From the NCBI RefSeq assembly GCF_021559775.1, contig NZ_CP056050.1:306904-370903 (forward strand): 64,000 bases of DNA. The letters are read 5' to 3'. Shown piece by piece: positions 18,287 to 26,893 of the stretch. A program made the translations under genes and the position numbers. Each line of letters begins with the position of its first letter. The stretch's first letter is position 1. The DNA comes from Gillisella vitis. GTDB lineage: Bacteria; Pseudomonadota; Alphaproteobacteria; Rhizobiales; Rhizobiaceae. The notes beneath the pieces are model-generated. The model was not told the DNA's origin, did no database searches, and saw only the letters and a program-made list of their open reading frames with translations.

Positions 18287-19813
18287 TCAGGCGAAGTAGG
18301 TTTCTTCGAGCGTCGCGCCTGAGAAAATCGTCAGGGCTCCGGGAAGGTTTGAAAAGTCCTTCACGGACTTGAGCATACCGTATCCCTGTGAACGCCAGGC
18401 AAGGCCAACCATCGGAACCTCTTCGATTGCGGCGCGCTGCATTTCGCGATAGATCGCCACACGCTTGTCTTGATCGAACTCAGCTCGGCCGGCTGCGAGG
18501 CCAGCAATGGTCCGAGGTGCTTTAAGGCCGAACGATAGACCATGTGTTGGAGGTCTTGACGTGTCCAATACGGCGGTCAAGCCGTCTGGATCGTTGTTGT
18601 CGGCAGCATTGCCGTGAATGGCAATGTCGTATTGCCCGCTTCGGCCAAGACTGACGCGCGTAGGCCAATCGGGCAGCCGAAGTTCGCAATTGATGCCAAT
18701 GGCTGCAAGGTGCTGCTGAACGACCTCGGCAGTATCTTTGTGCATACCGTACTGAGCCGTCGCTAGAAGCGTCGTCTGGAAACCATCCGGGAAGCCTGCT
18801 TCCGCCAGGAGCGCTTTGGCTCGCGTCGGATCGTATTTCCAGCCGTGTGCCAAGTCGGCATCATACCAGGGTGTGCCCTCGACAATCGGGATACCTTCGA
18901 GCTTCTTACCGCGCCCGAAGAAGACGGCCTTGACGATATCGTCACGATTGACTGCATGCGCGACGGCTCGGCGCACGCGGACATCATTGAAGGGCGCCTT
19001 CGTCGCGTTGAACACGATGTACATGAACGGACCCTCGACTGCGTCGAGCTTCGTGCTGGCGCTTTTCTCGACTGCTGCCATCGACTGCCATGGCACGTAT
19101 TCAATGATGTCGATATCGCCCGACATAAGTGCCGCCTGACGCAGATTCTCGTCAGCGTAAACGACGAATTTGATGCTCTTGAGCTTTGGAAGCCCTGGCT
19201 TGTAGAACTTATCGAAAGCCTCAAGGTCCAACGATGTACCGCGTTCTTGTCCCACGAGGCGGAACGGTCCAGCGCCAATTGGCTCGTTCTCAGTCGACTT
19301 ACGCCAGATAATGAAGACATCATAATTTGCGAACCACAGCGGTAGCGTCGCCTGCGGCTCCGTGGTGATCAGCCGTATTGTCTGCGGATCTACGATCTCG
19401 ATCTTTGCGACGCGTTGAAATTGAGCGCGCATATATGCGGTGGATTTCTCAGCGGCGATCTGTTCGATAGACCACTTCACATCCTCGGCGGTTACCGGCT
19501 CGCCGTTATGAAACACGGCATCCTGCCTGAGGCTAAAAACCCAAGCACCTTCGGCGTCGATCGACCAAGCAGTTGCCAGTTCTCCACGTAGGTTACCTTT
19601 GCTGTCGAAAGCTACGAGACTGCGGTGGATCAATGATTTTACGGTACCCGCTGATGTACCGGTTCCCACCCAAGGCTGCAAGTTTGGCGGAAAGGCAGAC
19701 AGGCCAAACCGAAGTGTACCATTTGGCGCCTGCGCCCTTCCCGGTACCGACATGAACTGTATGGCTGCACCGGCAAGGCCGGCCTTGAGCAGCGTGCGTC
19801 GAGTTGTCTTCAT
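18287..19813 (-). CDS. ABC transporter substrate-binding protein, peptide/nickel family (SBP_bac_5)
   Basis: A 508-aa exported protein. The N-terminus MKTTRRTLLKAGLAGAA carries a twin-arginine-like export motif and a cleavage region near GRAQA, so it acts in the periplasm. The family-5 solute-binding pattern follows: LATAWSIDAEGAWVFSLRQDAVFHNGEPVTAEDVKWSIE near residues 90-125 and KAPFNDVRVRRAVAHAVNRDDIV near 290. It is the first gene of the operon with the permease, fusion protein, ATPase, gamma-glutamyltransferase and hydroxyacid dehydrogenase. The context favours a gamma-glutamyl peptide or glutathione-like substrate, but this cannot be read from the protein. Confidence 0.88.
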   Translation of the reverse strand: MKTTRRTLLKAGLAGAAIQFMSVPGRAQAPNGTLRFGLSAFPPNLQPWVGTGTSAGTVKSLIHRSLVAFDSKGNLRGELATAWSIDAEGAWVFSLRQDAVFHNGEPVTAEDVKWSIEQIAAEKSTAYMRAQFQRVAKIEIVDPQTIRLITTEPQATLPLWFANYDVFIIWRKSTENEPIGAGPFRLVGQERGTSLDLEAFDKFYKPGLPKLKSIKFVVYADENLRQAALMSGDIDIIEYVPWQSMAAVEKSASTKLDAVEGPFMYIVFNATKAPFNDVRVRRAVAHAVNRDDIVKAVFFGRGKKLEGIPIVEGTPWYDADLAHGWKYDPTRAKALLAEAGFPDGFQTTLLATAQYGMHKDTAEVVQQHLAAIGINCELRLPDWPTRVSLGRSGQYDIAIHGNAADNNDPDGLTAVLDTSRPPTHGLSFGLKAPRTIAGLAAGRAEFDQDKRVAIYREMQRAAIEEVPMVGLAWRSQGYGMLKSVKDFSNLPGALTIFSGATLEETYFA

Positions 19814-19900
19814 CTTCCGTTACCCCTGTTTTTTATGTGAATACGTGCTCTCGTTCGCCTTCTTTGCGGGCGTGTAAGATGTCAGTTGGGAAAAATCCGA

Positions 19901-20623
19901 TCAAAGGACCGATCGGAGGAAGTCAGCTGTTTCAGAACGCTGCGGGCTGTCGAAGATCTGCTCGGGCGTGCCCAGTTCGTGAATGAGCCCTTCGCGGAAG
20001 AATGCCACACGATCCGAGACCTCCCGTGCGAACCGCATTTCATGGGTGACCACGATCATTGTCATGCCTTCCTGCGAGAGCATGCGTAGGGTATCCAAAA
20101 CCTCGCCGACCAGTTGCGGATCGAGCGCCGATGTGACTTCATCGAACAGCATGTAATCGGGCGACATGGCCAACGCGCGGGCAATCGCCATGCGCTGCTG
20201 CTGACCTCCAGACAGACGCGACGGAAAAGCTTTCAGCTTTTCACCAAGTCCGACGTGCTTAAGCTGCTCTACCGCAATCGCCTCGGCTTCGGCCTTCGAT
20301 TTACCCAGAACCTTTCTGGGCGCCAGCATCACGTTTTCCAGCACGGTCAGATGCGGAAACGCGTTCCATTGTTGGAAGACGATGCCTATGCGTTGGCGAA
20401 GCTGATTGAGGTTCGTCGCCTTAGCATGGACGTCGACGTTATCGACGGTGATGCGGCCATCCTGGATCGGCTCAAGCCCGTTGATGCACATCAGCATCGT
20501 CGACTTTCCCGAACCGGAGCCACCGATCATCGACAGCACTTCGCCCTTGTTGACGGTGAGGCTGACACCTTTGAGGACATGGAGCGTGCTGAAATGCTTA
20601 TGGACGTTTTCGATTTCAATCAT
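19901..20623 (-). CDS. Polar amino-acid ABC transporter ATPase (GlnQ-like)
   Basis: A 240-aa ATPase with Walker A GGSGSGKST, Q-loop VFQQWNAFPHLTVLENV, signature LSGGQQQRMAIARAL, Walker B MLFDEVTSALDP and H-loop VVTHEMRFA, the pattern of the glutamine/histidine importer group. ATG 20623 is preferred over GTG 20635 because AGGTGG lies eight bases before it and it overlaps the permease stop as ATGA. It is the last gene of the transporter operon headed by binding protein 1, and the only ATPase gene available to all three paralogous binding proteins of this region. Confidence 0.9.
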   Translation of the reverse strand: MIEIENVHKHFSTLHVLKGVSLTVNKGEVLSMIGGSGSGKSTMLMCINGLEPIQDGRITVDNVDVHAKATNLNQLRQRIGIVFQQWNAFPHLTVLENVMLAPRKVLGKSKAEAEAIAVEQLKHVGLGEKLKAFPSRLSGGQQQRMAIARALAMSPDYMLFDEVTSALDPQLVGEVLDTLRMLSQEGMTMIVVTHEMRFAREVSDRVAFFREGLIHELGTPEQIFDSPQRSETADFLRSVL

Positions 20624-21273
20624 TGGATCTGCCACCTTTTTTCAAGTCGGGCGCCGAGCCTCGCAATGGGGAAGCTCATCAGGAAATAAATCAGACCTGT
20701 GATGGTCAGGATCAGAAGCGGCTCCTGGACGCGGGTCGTGACGATCTGGGAACTGCGAAGGAGTTCAATGATGCCGATCCACAGAACCAACGACGTGTCC
20801 TTCATCACGCCAAGCGCCAGGCCGATCCAGCTTGGAAACACAATCCTGGTTGCCATCGGCAAGGTGATCGACATGACCTCCTGGCCCCAGGTCAGGCCAA
20901 GCGACCGGGCCGCCCGGCGCGTCGTCGTCGGCACGGCCGAAACACCGCTTCGGACGATTTCCGTGCAGAAGGCGGCTGCGTAGATGCCTAGGCAGATACA
21001 GGCAACAGCGTAACTGGGCCAATGCAGCCGAAACATACTGTTGAACGAGTTGAACAGCACCAGCTGGATCAGCAGCGGAACCGAGCGAAAGATATCGAGA
21101 ACCCCACCAATTGGTGCGCTGATCCACCAAGGCGCGCCGGTGCGGATCAGGCCAAACAGCACCCCAAGCACCGTGCCGATGGCAACAGAGGCGGCGGTGA
21201 TTGCGATCGTCACCAAAGCACCTTGCAAGAGATAGACGATATCGCTCCAGGACAATGAGGCGTCAAAAAACAT
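20620..21273 (-). CDS. Polar amino-acid ABC transporter permease (HisQM family), subunit 2
   Basis: A 217-aa inner-membrane protein with about five hydrophobic segments and the family loop GVSAVPTTTRRAARSLGLTWGQEVMSITLP, which docks the ATPase. The N-terminal part LLQGALVTIAITAASVAIGTVLGVLFGL is typical of HisM/GlnP-type permeases. It lies 10 bp after the first permease gene and overlaps the ATPase gene by four bases, so the two permeases and the ATPase are made together. The predicted substrate class is amino acids or imino acids such as hydroxyproline, from the neighbouring enzymes. Confidence 0.9.
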   Translation of the reverse strand: MFFDASLSWSDIVYLLQGALVTIAITAASVAIGTVLGVLFGLIRTGAPWWISAPIGGVLDIFRSVPLLIQLVLFNSFNSMFRLHWPSYAVACICLGIYAAAFCTEIVRSGVSAVPTTTRRAARSLGLTWGQEVMSITLPMATRIVFPSWIGLALGVMKDTSLVLWIGIIELLRSSQIVTTRVQEPLLILTITGLIYFLMSFPIARLGARLEKRWQIQ

Positions 21274-21283
21274 CGGGTACTCC

Positions 21284-21946
21284 TCAGTAGCGAAACAGAC
21301 GCCAGGCGAGCAGCCGCGCGCCGACGGTGAATGTCTTGGAGATCAGGTAGTAGAGAACGGCCGCGACCATGAAGAACTCGAAGGTCCGGTAGGTCAGGAC
21401 GTTTTGCTCCTGCGTCACACCTGTCAGATCGCTGGTCAGACCGACGATCGTGCCAAGCGACGTCATCAATATCGACCACACCATCTGGTTCGTCATGGCA
21501 TGGAATACCGCGCGCAACATCTGTGGCAATACGATGTGCCACATCGTTTGCGCGGCTCCCAATCCAAGCGAGCGCGCGGCCCGGATCTGCGTTTCGGGCA
21601 CAGCCGAAAAGCCGCCGCGAAACGTTTCAGCGAGGTATCCGGCATTGTTGAAGGTGATCCCAACAACCAAAGCGGTGTAGGAATCTACCCGAATACCCAG
21701 CGATCCCAAGCCGAAATAGATCATGTAGATCTGGAAGAGCGCCGGGGTGTTTCGGGCAGTTTCGATCCAGACGGCGGCAAGGCCGGTAAACGTCCTGTTT
21801 CCGGATCGTTTGGCGAGCGCCAGTACAACGGCCAGAGCCGTGCCGATCACCATTGCAAGGATCGCAATCTCAAGGGTAACCAGTGCTCCCCAGAGCATTT
21901 CTGGTAGCGCCCGAAAAACCGGTCGCCACTGGAAGGTGTAAGACAT
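21284..21946 (-). CDS. Polar amino-acid ABC transporter permease (HisQM family), subunit 1
   Basis: A 220-aa inner-membrane protein. ATG 21946 (MSYTFQWRPVFRALPEMLWGALVTLEIAILAMVIG) is chosen because AGGGG lies upstream and the family starts this way; the frame extending to 22108 is not family-like. The EAA loop GFSAVPETQIRAARSLGLGAAQTMWHIVLPQ is present. The gene follows binding protein 1 after a gap of about 175 bp and forms a heterodimer candidate with the next permease. No stop or frameshift disturbs it. Confidence 0.9.
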   Translation of the reverse strand: MSYTFQWRPVFRALPEMLWGALVTLEIAILAMVIGTALAVVLALAKRSGNRTFTGLAAVWIETARNTPALFQIYMIYFGLGSLGIRVDSYTALVVGITFNNAGYLAETFRGGFSAVPETQIRAARSLGLGAAQTMWHIVLPQMLRAVFHAMTNQMVWSILMTSLGTIVGLTSDLTGVTQEQNVLTYRTFEFFMVAAVLYYLISKTFTVGARLLAWRLFRY

Positions 21947-22121
21947 TGATTGCCCCTTTATGCGATGGGATTGGGGATAGGCTGAGCCTGGTCGCGTCCT
22001 GCCCGGATCCCAGATTGGGGGACACCGCTCTTGAGAATCCGGGAAGGCTTTGCGATCGGCAAACCGCGACGAGCGCTCTGCGTCATAAGCGACGTAAAAA
22101 GCGAGCACCCGTCGACCGTAG

Positions 22122-22943
22122 TTAGCGGTAGGCTTTTGCGACAGTCAGGTCCGGAGCGGGACCGCCTTCCGTGCCAACCCACTTTGCGTAGAGTTCGGCG
22201 TAGCGACCGGAACGGACCTGTCGGTTCAGGAACAGGTTGACGTAGTTGAGAAGCCCCTGTTCCTGGCGCTGCACAAGGATGGCGCAATAGTCAGCATCAA
22301 CCGGCGCATCGCCGACGATCTTCAAGCCTGGGTATTTGCCGGACTGAATGAGATGCGTTGCGATGGTCGATGTCGTGTAGGTCGCATCGATCTGTTTCTG
22401 GCCCAGCGCCAGGAAAGCGTCGGACTGGGACTGGAAGGTCAAGAGCTTGGTCGCCGGGTCATTGAACGATTTGACAGTGTCTCCGAGAGCAAGTGTCTCG
22501 TAGGCACCTGCCGGTCCGCCAACCGTATGGCCCTTCATGTCGGCCGCGCTCTTGATGCCGGAATCTTCACGCGCCAGGATGACAGTCGTGAAGACGAAAT
22601 ACGGGATGGAGAAGCCGATGGTCTTTGCACGCTCGAGGGTGTCGGAAGCGACCGCGATGCCGATATCAGCGCGGCCGGACAAAACTGCAGGAATACGATC
22701 CGGATCGGGTGTATCGACAATTTCCGCTTCAACGCCGAGAGCCTTGGCAAGATCGTTGCAGTAGTCAACGTCAAAGCCGATCGGCTTGTTGTCCTTGTCG
22801 CGTGCGCCGTTCGGCGGGAAGTCCAGCTCGACAGCACAACGAAGCTTGCCCGCAGAGATGATGTCGTCGAGCTGATCGGCGTGGGCGAATGTGGTCGCCG
22901 ACGCCATCAGAGCGGTTGCCAAGACTATTGATGTAAAACGCAT
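22122..22943 (-). CDS. Amino-acid ABC transporter binding protein, paralogue 1
   Basis: A 273-aa family-3 solute-binding protein. It starts at ATG 22943 (AAGGGAA upstream) with a Sec signal peptide MRFTSIVLATALMASATTFAHA, after which the mature protein begins DQLDDIISAGKLRCAVELDFPP. The usual motif GFDVDYCNDLAKALG and a C-terminal KxxG region follow. It is the only one of the three paralogues (others at 25925 and 33297) that is followed by permease and ATPase genes. An imperfect TCGTATACGA site lies 31 bp upstream. The ligand is probably an imino or hydroxy-imino acid by context, not by residue evidence. Confidence 0.88.
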   Translation of the reverse strand: MRFTSIVLATALMASATTFAHADQLDDIISAGKLRCAVELDFPPNGARDKDNKPIGFDVDYCNDLAKALGVEAEIVDTPDPDRIPAVLSGRADIGIAVASDTLERAKTIGFSIPYFVFTTVILAREDSGIKSAADMKGHTVGGPAGAYETLALGDTVKSFNDPATKLLTFQSQSDAFLALGQKQIDATYTTSTIATHLIQSGKYPGLKIVGDAPVDADYCAILVQRQEQGLLNYVNLFLNRQVRSGRYAELYAKWVGTEGGPAPDLTVAKAYR

Positions 22944-22973
22944 TCTAGTTCCCTTCTTTTGTTTGTATGGCAT

Positions 22974-22985
22974 ATCGTATACGTG
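22974..22985 (-). promoter_or_regulatory. GntR operator-like site before binding protein 1
   Basis: TCGTATACGT, one base from the perfect palindrome seen elsewhere in the island, lies about 31 bp upstream of the ATG. A good -35 is not evident, so this may be a weak internal promoter behind the dehydratase gene. Confidence 0.5.
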
Positions 22986-23020
22986 ACGGTATGTGACTTA
23001 TCCGCCGAGAAAATCGCCTG

Positions 23021-24028
23021 TTACTGAACGAGAAAACCGTAGGTCAGCGGGTCTTGCTCATCGATCACCCAATTCGCAAACCCGCAAATGTAGGCCTTCC
23101 CGCTGACTTCAGGAATGACGGCGTCAAAATCGCCGACCTTTGTTTCGCTGAGCACTCGTCCCTTGAACACGGTCCCGATGATCGACTCGTTCACCAGCGT
23201 TTCCGAGGCTGAAAGTTCGCCTCGAAGATAGAGTTGTGCAATGCGGCCGGCGGTACCGGAACCCGTGGGCGATCGATCGACTGCACGATCCGCGTAGACA
23301 CAGCAATTCGCCTGGGTGGAGCCTTCGTGGCGCGGATCGCCATAGATCATGACACCATAGACGTCATTGAACTCGGGAATTTCAGGGTGAACCACGGGCA
23401 TCTTGGCATTCACGGCCGTTTTGATCTCGTAGCCGAACTGCTGGATCTTCTGCACATCTTTCTCGCGAATGGCGATATCGTAAGGGCGCCCATCGACGTA
23501 GAAATAGGTCGCACCGCCATAGGCGATGTCGCCGGTCACCTTGCCGAAGCTCGGGGTTTCGACGGTGACGTCGCGCATGAAGATGAAGGACGGAACATTC
23601 ACGAAGCGAACGTTCCCTGCACGCTTCCCGTCCCACTCGACGAACGCCTCGATGAATCCGCATGGCGCATCGATGCCCACACGCGTTTCGGGGGACTTGC
23701 GCTCGACCCATCCCAGTTCGAGGGCTGCGGTTGCGAGCGCAATGACGCCATGACCGCAATGAGGGCTGTAGCCCATGTTGTTGAGGAAGATCACCCCGAA
23801 ATCAGCATCCGCGCTGACCGGCTCGGTGAGAAGGCCTCCATAAAGGTCCTTATGGCCGCGAGGCTCCAGCATGACGGCGCGTCGGTACTGGTCCGCGTTC
23901 TCTTCCAACCAGGCCCGACGCTCGACAATGGTTGCACCCGGGATCTTCGGCAGGCCCTGGGTGACGAGACGGAATGTCTCACCGCAGGTGTGGAGCTCGA
24001 CGGTTGACAGTGATCTTTCAAATTGCAT
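23021..24028 (-). CDS. Proline racemase-family enzyme, probable trans-3-hydroxy-L-proline dehydratase, copy 1
   Basis: A 335-aa protein of the proline racemase superfamily. The first catalytic cysteine is in PHCGHG (Cys91). At the second catalytic position the motif is DRSPTGSGT with Thr255 in place of cysteine. In this family Cys/Cys enzymes are racemases or 4-hydroxyproline epimerases, whereas Cys/Thr enzymes are trans-3-hydroxy-L-proline dehydratases forming pyrroline-2-carboxylate; the latter is therefore the best call. ATG 24028 has GGAG eight bases upstream; the longer frame to 24208 is rejected. A strong promoter with a TCGTATACGA operator lies 70 bp upstream. A second copy of the same length is at 26894. 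Confidence 0.85.
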   Translation of the reverse strand: MQFERSLSTVELHTCGETFRLVTQGLPKIPGATIVERRAWLEENADQYRRAVMLEPRGHKDLYGGLLTEPVSADADFGVIFLNNMGYSPHCGHGVIALATAALELGWVERKSPETRVGIDAPCGFIEAFVEWDGKRAGNVRFVNVPSFIFMRDVTVETPSFGKVTGDIAYGGATYFYVDGRPYDIAIREKDVQKIQQFGYEIKTAVNAKMPVVHPEIPEFNDVYGVMIYGDPRHEGSTQANCCVYADRAVDRSPTGSGTAGRIAQLYLRGELSASETLVNESIIGTVFKGRVLSETKVGDFDAVIPEVSGKAYICGFANWVIDEQDPLTYGFLVQ

Positions 24029-24097
24029 GCGGATGTCTCCAGCGTATTGCACCACGCAGACGTCAGCGGCTCCAGCCGCCCGTTTGCTATATTTGGA

Positions 24098-24126
24098 TAT
24101 CGTATACGATAAACGACTATCGTCAA
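24098..24126 (-). promoter_or_regulatory. Promoter and GntR operator of dehydratase copy 1
   Basis: Reading the minus strand, a -35 TTGACG (24126-24121) is followed after 16 nt by TACGAT (24104-24099). The -10 lies inside a perfect 14-bp palindrome TATCGTATACGATA (24098-24111). A repressor bound there would block RNA polymerase. Confidence 0.65.
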
Positions 24127-24220
24127 CCGTGTTGAATAGAAAAATGGTGAATTCCGCGCCGCGTCTAATTTTTGGGCGAATCAGGCATGGATTGCTTATG
24201 CGACCCACAATGTCGCTAGA

Positions 24221-25609
24221 CTATTGGCTTACGTCTCCGCCACAGGGAGCCTCACCAAGATCCCAGTACAATCCTGCCATAATGGCTAACCCTTCCCTTG
24301 CAATGCTTAGCGGCAGGTGCTCGTTCGGAGCATGCTGCGAACATCCGGGATAGGAGTGCGGCACCCAGATTGTGGGCAGGCCCAAAATGTCCGCAAATAT
24401 GTCATTCGGCAACGATCCCCCAAGGTTCGGGAGCAGCGCAGGTCTAATACCCGTGGTGCTCTCCACGGAGGTGGCAGCCCATTTGGCCCACGGATGAAGG
24501 GGGTCGAGGCGGGTGGCATTAAAGATGTCACGCGCCAAGAAGACCTCGACCATGCCAAGACCTGCGGTATCGAGATGACGGCGCACCGCTGGTATTACGT
24601 TTTTTGGATCGACTCCCACCACGAAACGAAGCTGTAATCGCGCCCAAGCATTGGGTGGAATGGCATCCATGGGGGAACTTGGCTCGCCAGTTTCATATGC
24701 CAGCACCTCAAGCGAACACCACCCGAAGACACGCTCGGCGGGGGTTAAACCGGGCTCGCCCCAAAAAGGATCGACGGCTGGGCCGTCGGCGCCGCCATCG
24801 ATTTCACAATCCGCAAGTGCCGCGCGAACCTGTGCCGGGATCGCAGATGGCAGCAATTCCGGCACCCGGATTTGCCCCCTGGGTCCAACCAGGATCGAAA
24901 TCGCGTGTGCAAGCTGAATCCCAGGGTTTGAGAGTGCCCCGCCCCAATTGCCAGCGTGGTGCCCGCTAGCCCGAGCATTGATGCTGAGGTGAAACGTAAC
25001 TTCGCCCCGGGATCCGAGGAACACGGTTGGACGACCGGCGTTCAAGCGTGGCCCATCGGAAGCAACAAAAAGGTCGGCAGCCAACCTTTCTCGGTGCTCT
25101 ACGCACAACTCCCGAAGGCCAGGAGAACACTGCTCTTCGCCCATTTCTATCAGGTATTTGGCATTGAACCCCAACTTTCCCCGCGTTTCTAGGACAGATC
25201 TAAGTGCCGCAATGTTGATCGAATGTTGCCCTTTGTTGTCGGCAGTGCCACGTCCGTACCACTTGCCTTCAATCTCCACCATTTCCCATGGCGATCGACC
25301 TGCCGCCCAACCCTCGTCAAGGCCCATGACCACGTCCCCATGCCCGTAGCCCAAGACGGTAGGCAAACCGTCTGCCTCAAATCTTTCTGCAAGCAAAAAC
25401 GGCATGTTCTCGCAAACGAGAATCTCGGTCGAGAAACCAAGCGCTCCAAATGCAGGCGCCATCTCGTCTTCAAGATAGGCGAGCAATGTCTTTGCCTTCC
25501 GGCTACCTTGGCTTTCCGTTGGCATCGCGACACGACGCGCCAGATCAGCACCAAATTCTCCAATGTCGAAAAAGCTTGTCGCGCGGTTAATCGCGGCTTC
25601 ACGGCTCAT
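24221..25609 (-). CDS. M20 family metallopeptidase/dipeptidase
   Basis: A 462-aa cytoplasmic zinc hydrolase of the M20 (ArgE/DapE/carnosinase) group. Metal- and active-site motifs are visible: LGYGHGDVVM (first His and Asp), GRGTADNKGQ (bridging Asp), MGEEQCSPGL (catalytic Glu pair) and a C-terminal SQHAPNEH (last His). Its length, near 460, fits the dipeptidase type rather than the 380-aa amidohydrolase type at 31987. It lies between the two dehydratase/binding-protein modules and may release the amino acid to be catabolised from a peptide or N-acyl form. The substrate is unknown. Confidence 0.88.
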   Translation of the reverse strand: MSREAAINRATSFFDIGEFGADLARRVAMPTESQGSRKAKTLLAYLEDEMAPAFGALGFSTEILVCENMPFLLAERFEADGLPTVLGYGHGDVVMGLDEGWAAGRSPWEMVEIEGKWYGRGTADNKGQHSINIAALRSVLETRGKLGFNAKYLIEMGEEQCSPGLRELCVEHRERLAADLFVASDGPRLNAGRPTVFLGSRGEVTFHLSINARASGHHAGNWGGALSNPGIQLAHAISILVGPRGQIRVPELLPSAIPAQVRAALADCEIDGGADGPAVDPFWGEPGLTPAERVFGWCSLEVLAYETGEPSSPMDAIPPNAWARLQLRFVVGVDPKNVIPAVRRHLDTAGLGMVEVFLARDIFNATRLDPLHPWAKWAATSVESTTGIRPALLPNLGGSLPNDIFADILGLPTIWVPHSYPGCSQHAPNEHLPLSIAREGLAIMAGLYWDLGEAPCGGDVSQ

Positions 25610-25924
25610 GCGAGAACTCCCTACATTCCGATTTCGGAAAAAATCCTAACAACCGGGGCGTCTCTTTCCGACCGCCACGGTGATTGCGAGAACATCTCTG
25701 GAAATGTTCGGAGGGCTCAGCACCGAATGCACGAGAGATACCCCTACAATCCGTGCGAAGACTTTCTTGGGTTAAGAAGGTCAGCGTGTATCGTTAGACT
25801 CCGATGACGCGCTTTTGGTTGGAGTCCTAGATACAGTTCGGCACTGTATCTAGGATGCTTGCACTCTTCTCGGCGACTGAATCCGAGCGGGCTTCCGGAG
25901 GAACATTTGTCCGACTGGAAAGCC
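25610..25924. other. Intergenic region holding a hairpin
   Basis: A 315-bp gap between binding protein 2 (ending at 25925) and the peptidase start. I find no gene. Its one clear element is the 13-bp hairpin at 25825-25855. The peptidase promoter must lie here or further upstream, but no convincing boxes stand out. Confidence 0.5.
25825..25855 (-). terminator. Perfect 13-bp hairpin after binding protein 2
   Basis: TCCTAGATACAGT and ACTGTATCTAGGA pair perfectly across a 5-nt loop, 70 bp past the binding-protein stop. It is terminator-like for the minus strand, but the run of T expected of an intrinsic terminator is absent; it may instead stabilise mRNA. Confidence 0.5.
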
Positions 25925-26746
25925 TTATCGGTAGGTTCCCACGACAGTCAGATCGGGGGCCGGGCCGCCCTCGGTGCCAATCCACTTTTTGTAAAGTTCA
26001 GCATACCGACCAGAACGAACCTGACGATTCAAAAACAAATTGACGTAGTTAAGCATGCCCTGCTCCATGCGAGGCACCAATATCGCGCAGTAGTCGGGAT
26101 CCACTGGTGCATTGCCAATGATTTTTAGGCCTGGATATTTACCCGACTGGATGACTGAAGTCGCGATTGTTGATGTCGTATAGGTCGCGTCGATCTGTTT
26201 TTGGCCTAGAGCCAGAAACGTGTCCGCTTGAGATTGAAAGGTCAAAAGTTTTGTCTTTTCGTCATTGAAGGTTTTTACCGTATCGCCAAGAGCCAGGGTT
26301 TCATAAGCACCGGCGGGTCCGCCGACCGTGTGACCTTTGATGTCATCGATTTTGTTGATTCCAGAATCTTCGCGGACGAGTACAACCGTCGTGAATACGA
26401 AGTATGGGATCGAGAAACCAATTGTCTTGGCGCGCGCAAGCGTGTCGGATGCGACCGCGACGCCAATATCGGCACGCCCCGACAGGATCGCCGGTATGCG
26501 ATCTGGGCCTGGGGTGTCTACAATTTCGGGCTGAACTCCCAACGCCTTTGCCAGATCATTGCAGTAATCTACGTCGAAACCGACCGGCTTGTTGTCTTTG
26601 TCTCTCGCGCCGTTAGGCGGAAAGTCAAGTTCAACAGCGCAGCGTAATTTGCCGGCCGATATGACATCGTCCAACTGATCTGCCGAAGCGGTCATCGCTC
26701 CAGTCATCAGGAGCATTGTGGCGATTATTGTCGTTTTGATATGCAC
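25925..26746 (-). CDS. Amino-acid ABC transporter binding protein, paralogue 2
   Basis: A 273-aa periplasmic family-3 binding protein, closely similar to paralogues 1 and 3 along its whole length (ADQLDDVISAGKLRCAVELD, GFDVDYCNDLAKALG, VNLFLNRQVRSGRYAELYKKW). The start is GTG 26746, with AAAAGGGG upstream and a signal peptide ending near MTASA. No permease or ATPase gene is attached, so it probably feeds the transporter encoded at 19901-21946. It follows dehydratase copy 2, the same enzyme/receptor pairing as copy 1. An imperfect operator lies 62 bp upstream. Confidence 0.88.
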   Translation of the reverse strand: MHIKTTIIATMLLMTGAMTASADQLDDVISAGKLRCAVELDFPPNGARDKDNKPVGFDVDYCNDLAKALGVQPEIVDTPGPDRIPAILSGRADIGVAVASDTLARAKTIGFSIPYFVFTTVVLVREDSGINKIDDIKGHTVGGPAGAYETLALGDTVKTFNDEKTKLLTFQSQADTFLALGQKQIDATYTTSTIATSVIQSGKYPGLKIIGNAPVDPDYCAILVPRMEQGMLNYVNLFLNRQVRSGRYAELYKKWIGTEGGPAPDLTVVGTYR

Positions 26747-26805
26747 TTCGTTCCCCTTTTCTCTTTGTTGAGGCAAGACGAGATATGGAAATTTCCTATC
26801 TCGGA

Positions 26806-26818
26806 TATCGTATACGTT
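26806..26818 (-). promoter_or_regulatory. GntR operator-like site before binding protein 2
   Basis: TCGTATACGT at 26808-26817 has the same one-base deviation as the site before paralogue 1. On the minus strand TACGAT lies 17 nt after a TTGGTG, a weak but plausible promoter. Confidence 0.5.
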
Positions 26819-26893
26819 TAAAGCGAGCGCACCAAATCCGGAGTTTCCGATCATTAGGCCAATGCGCCGAAGGCACTCGTTGGACAAGAGCGA

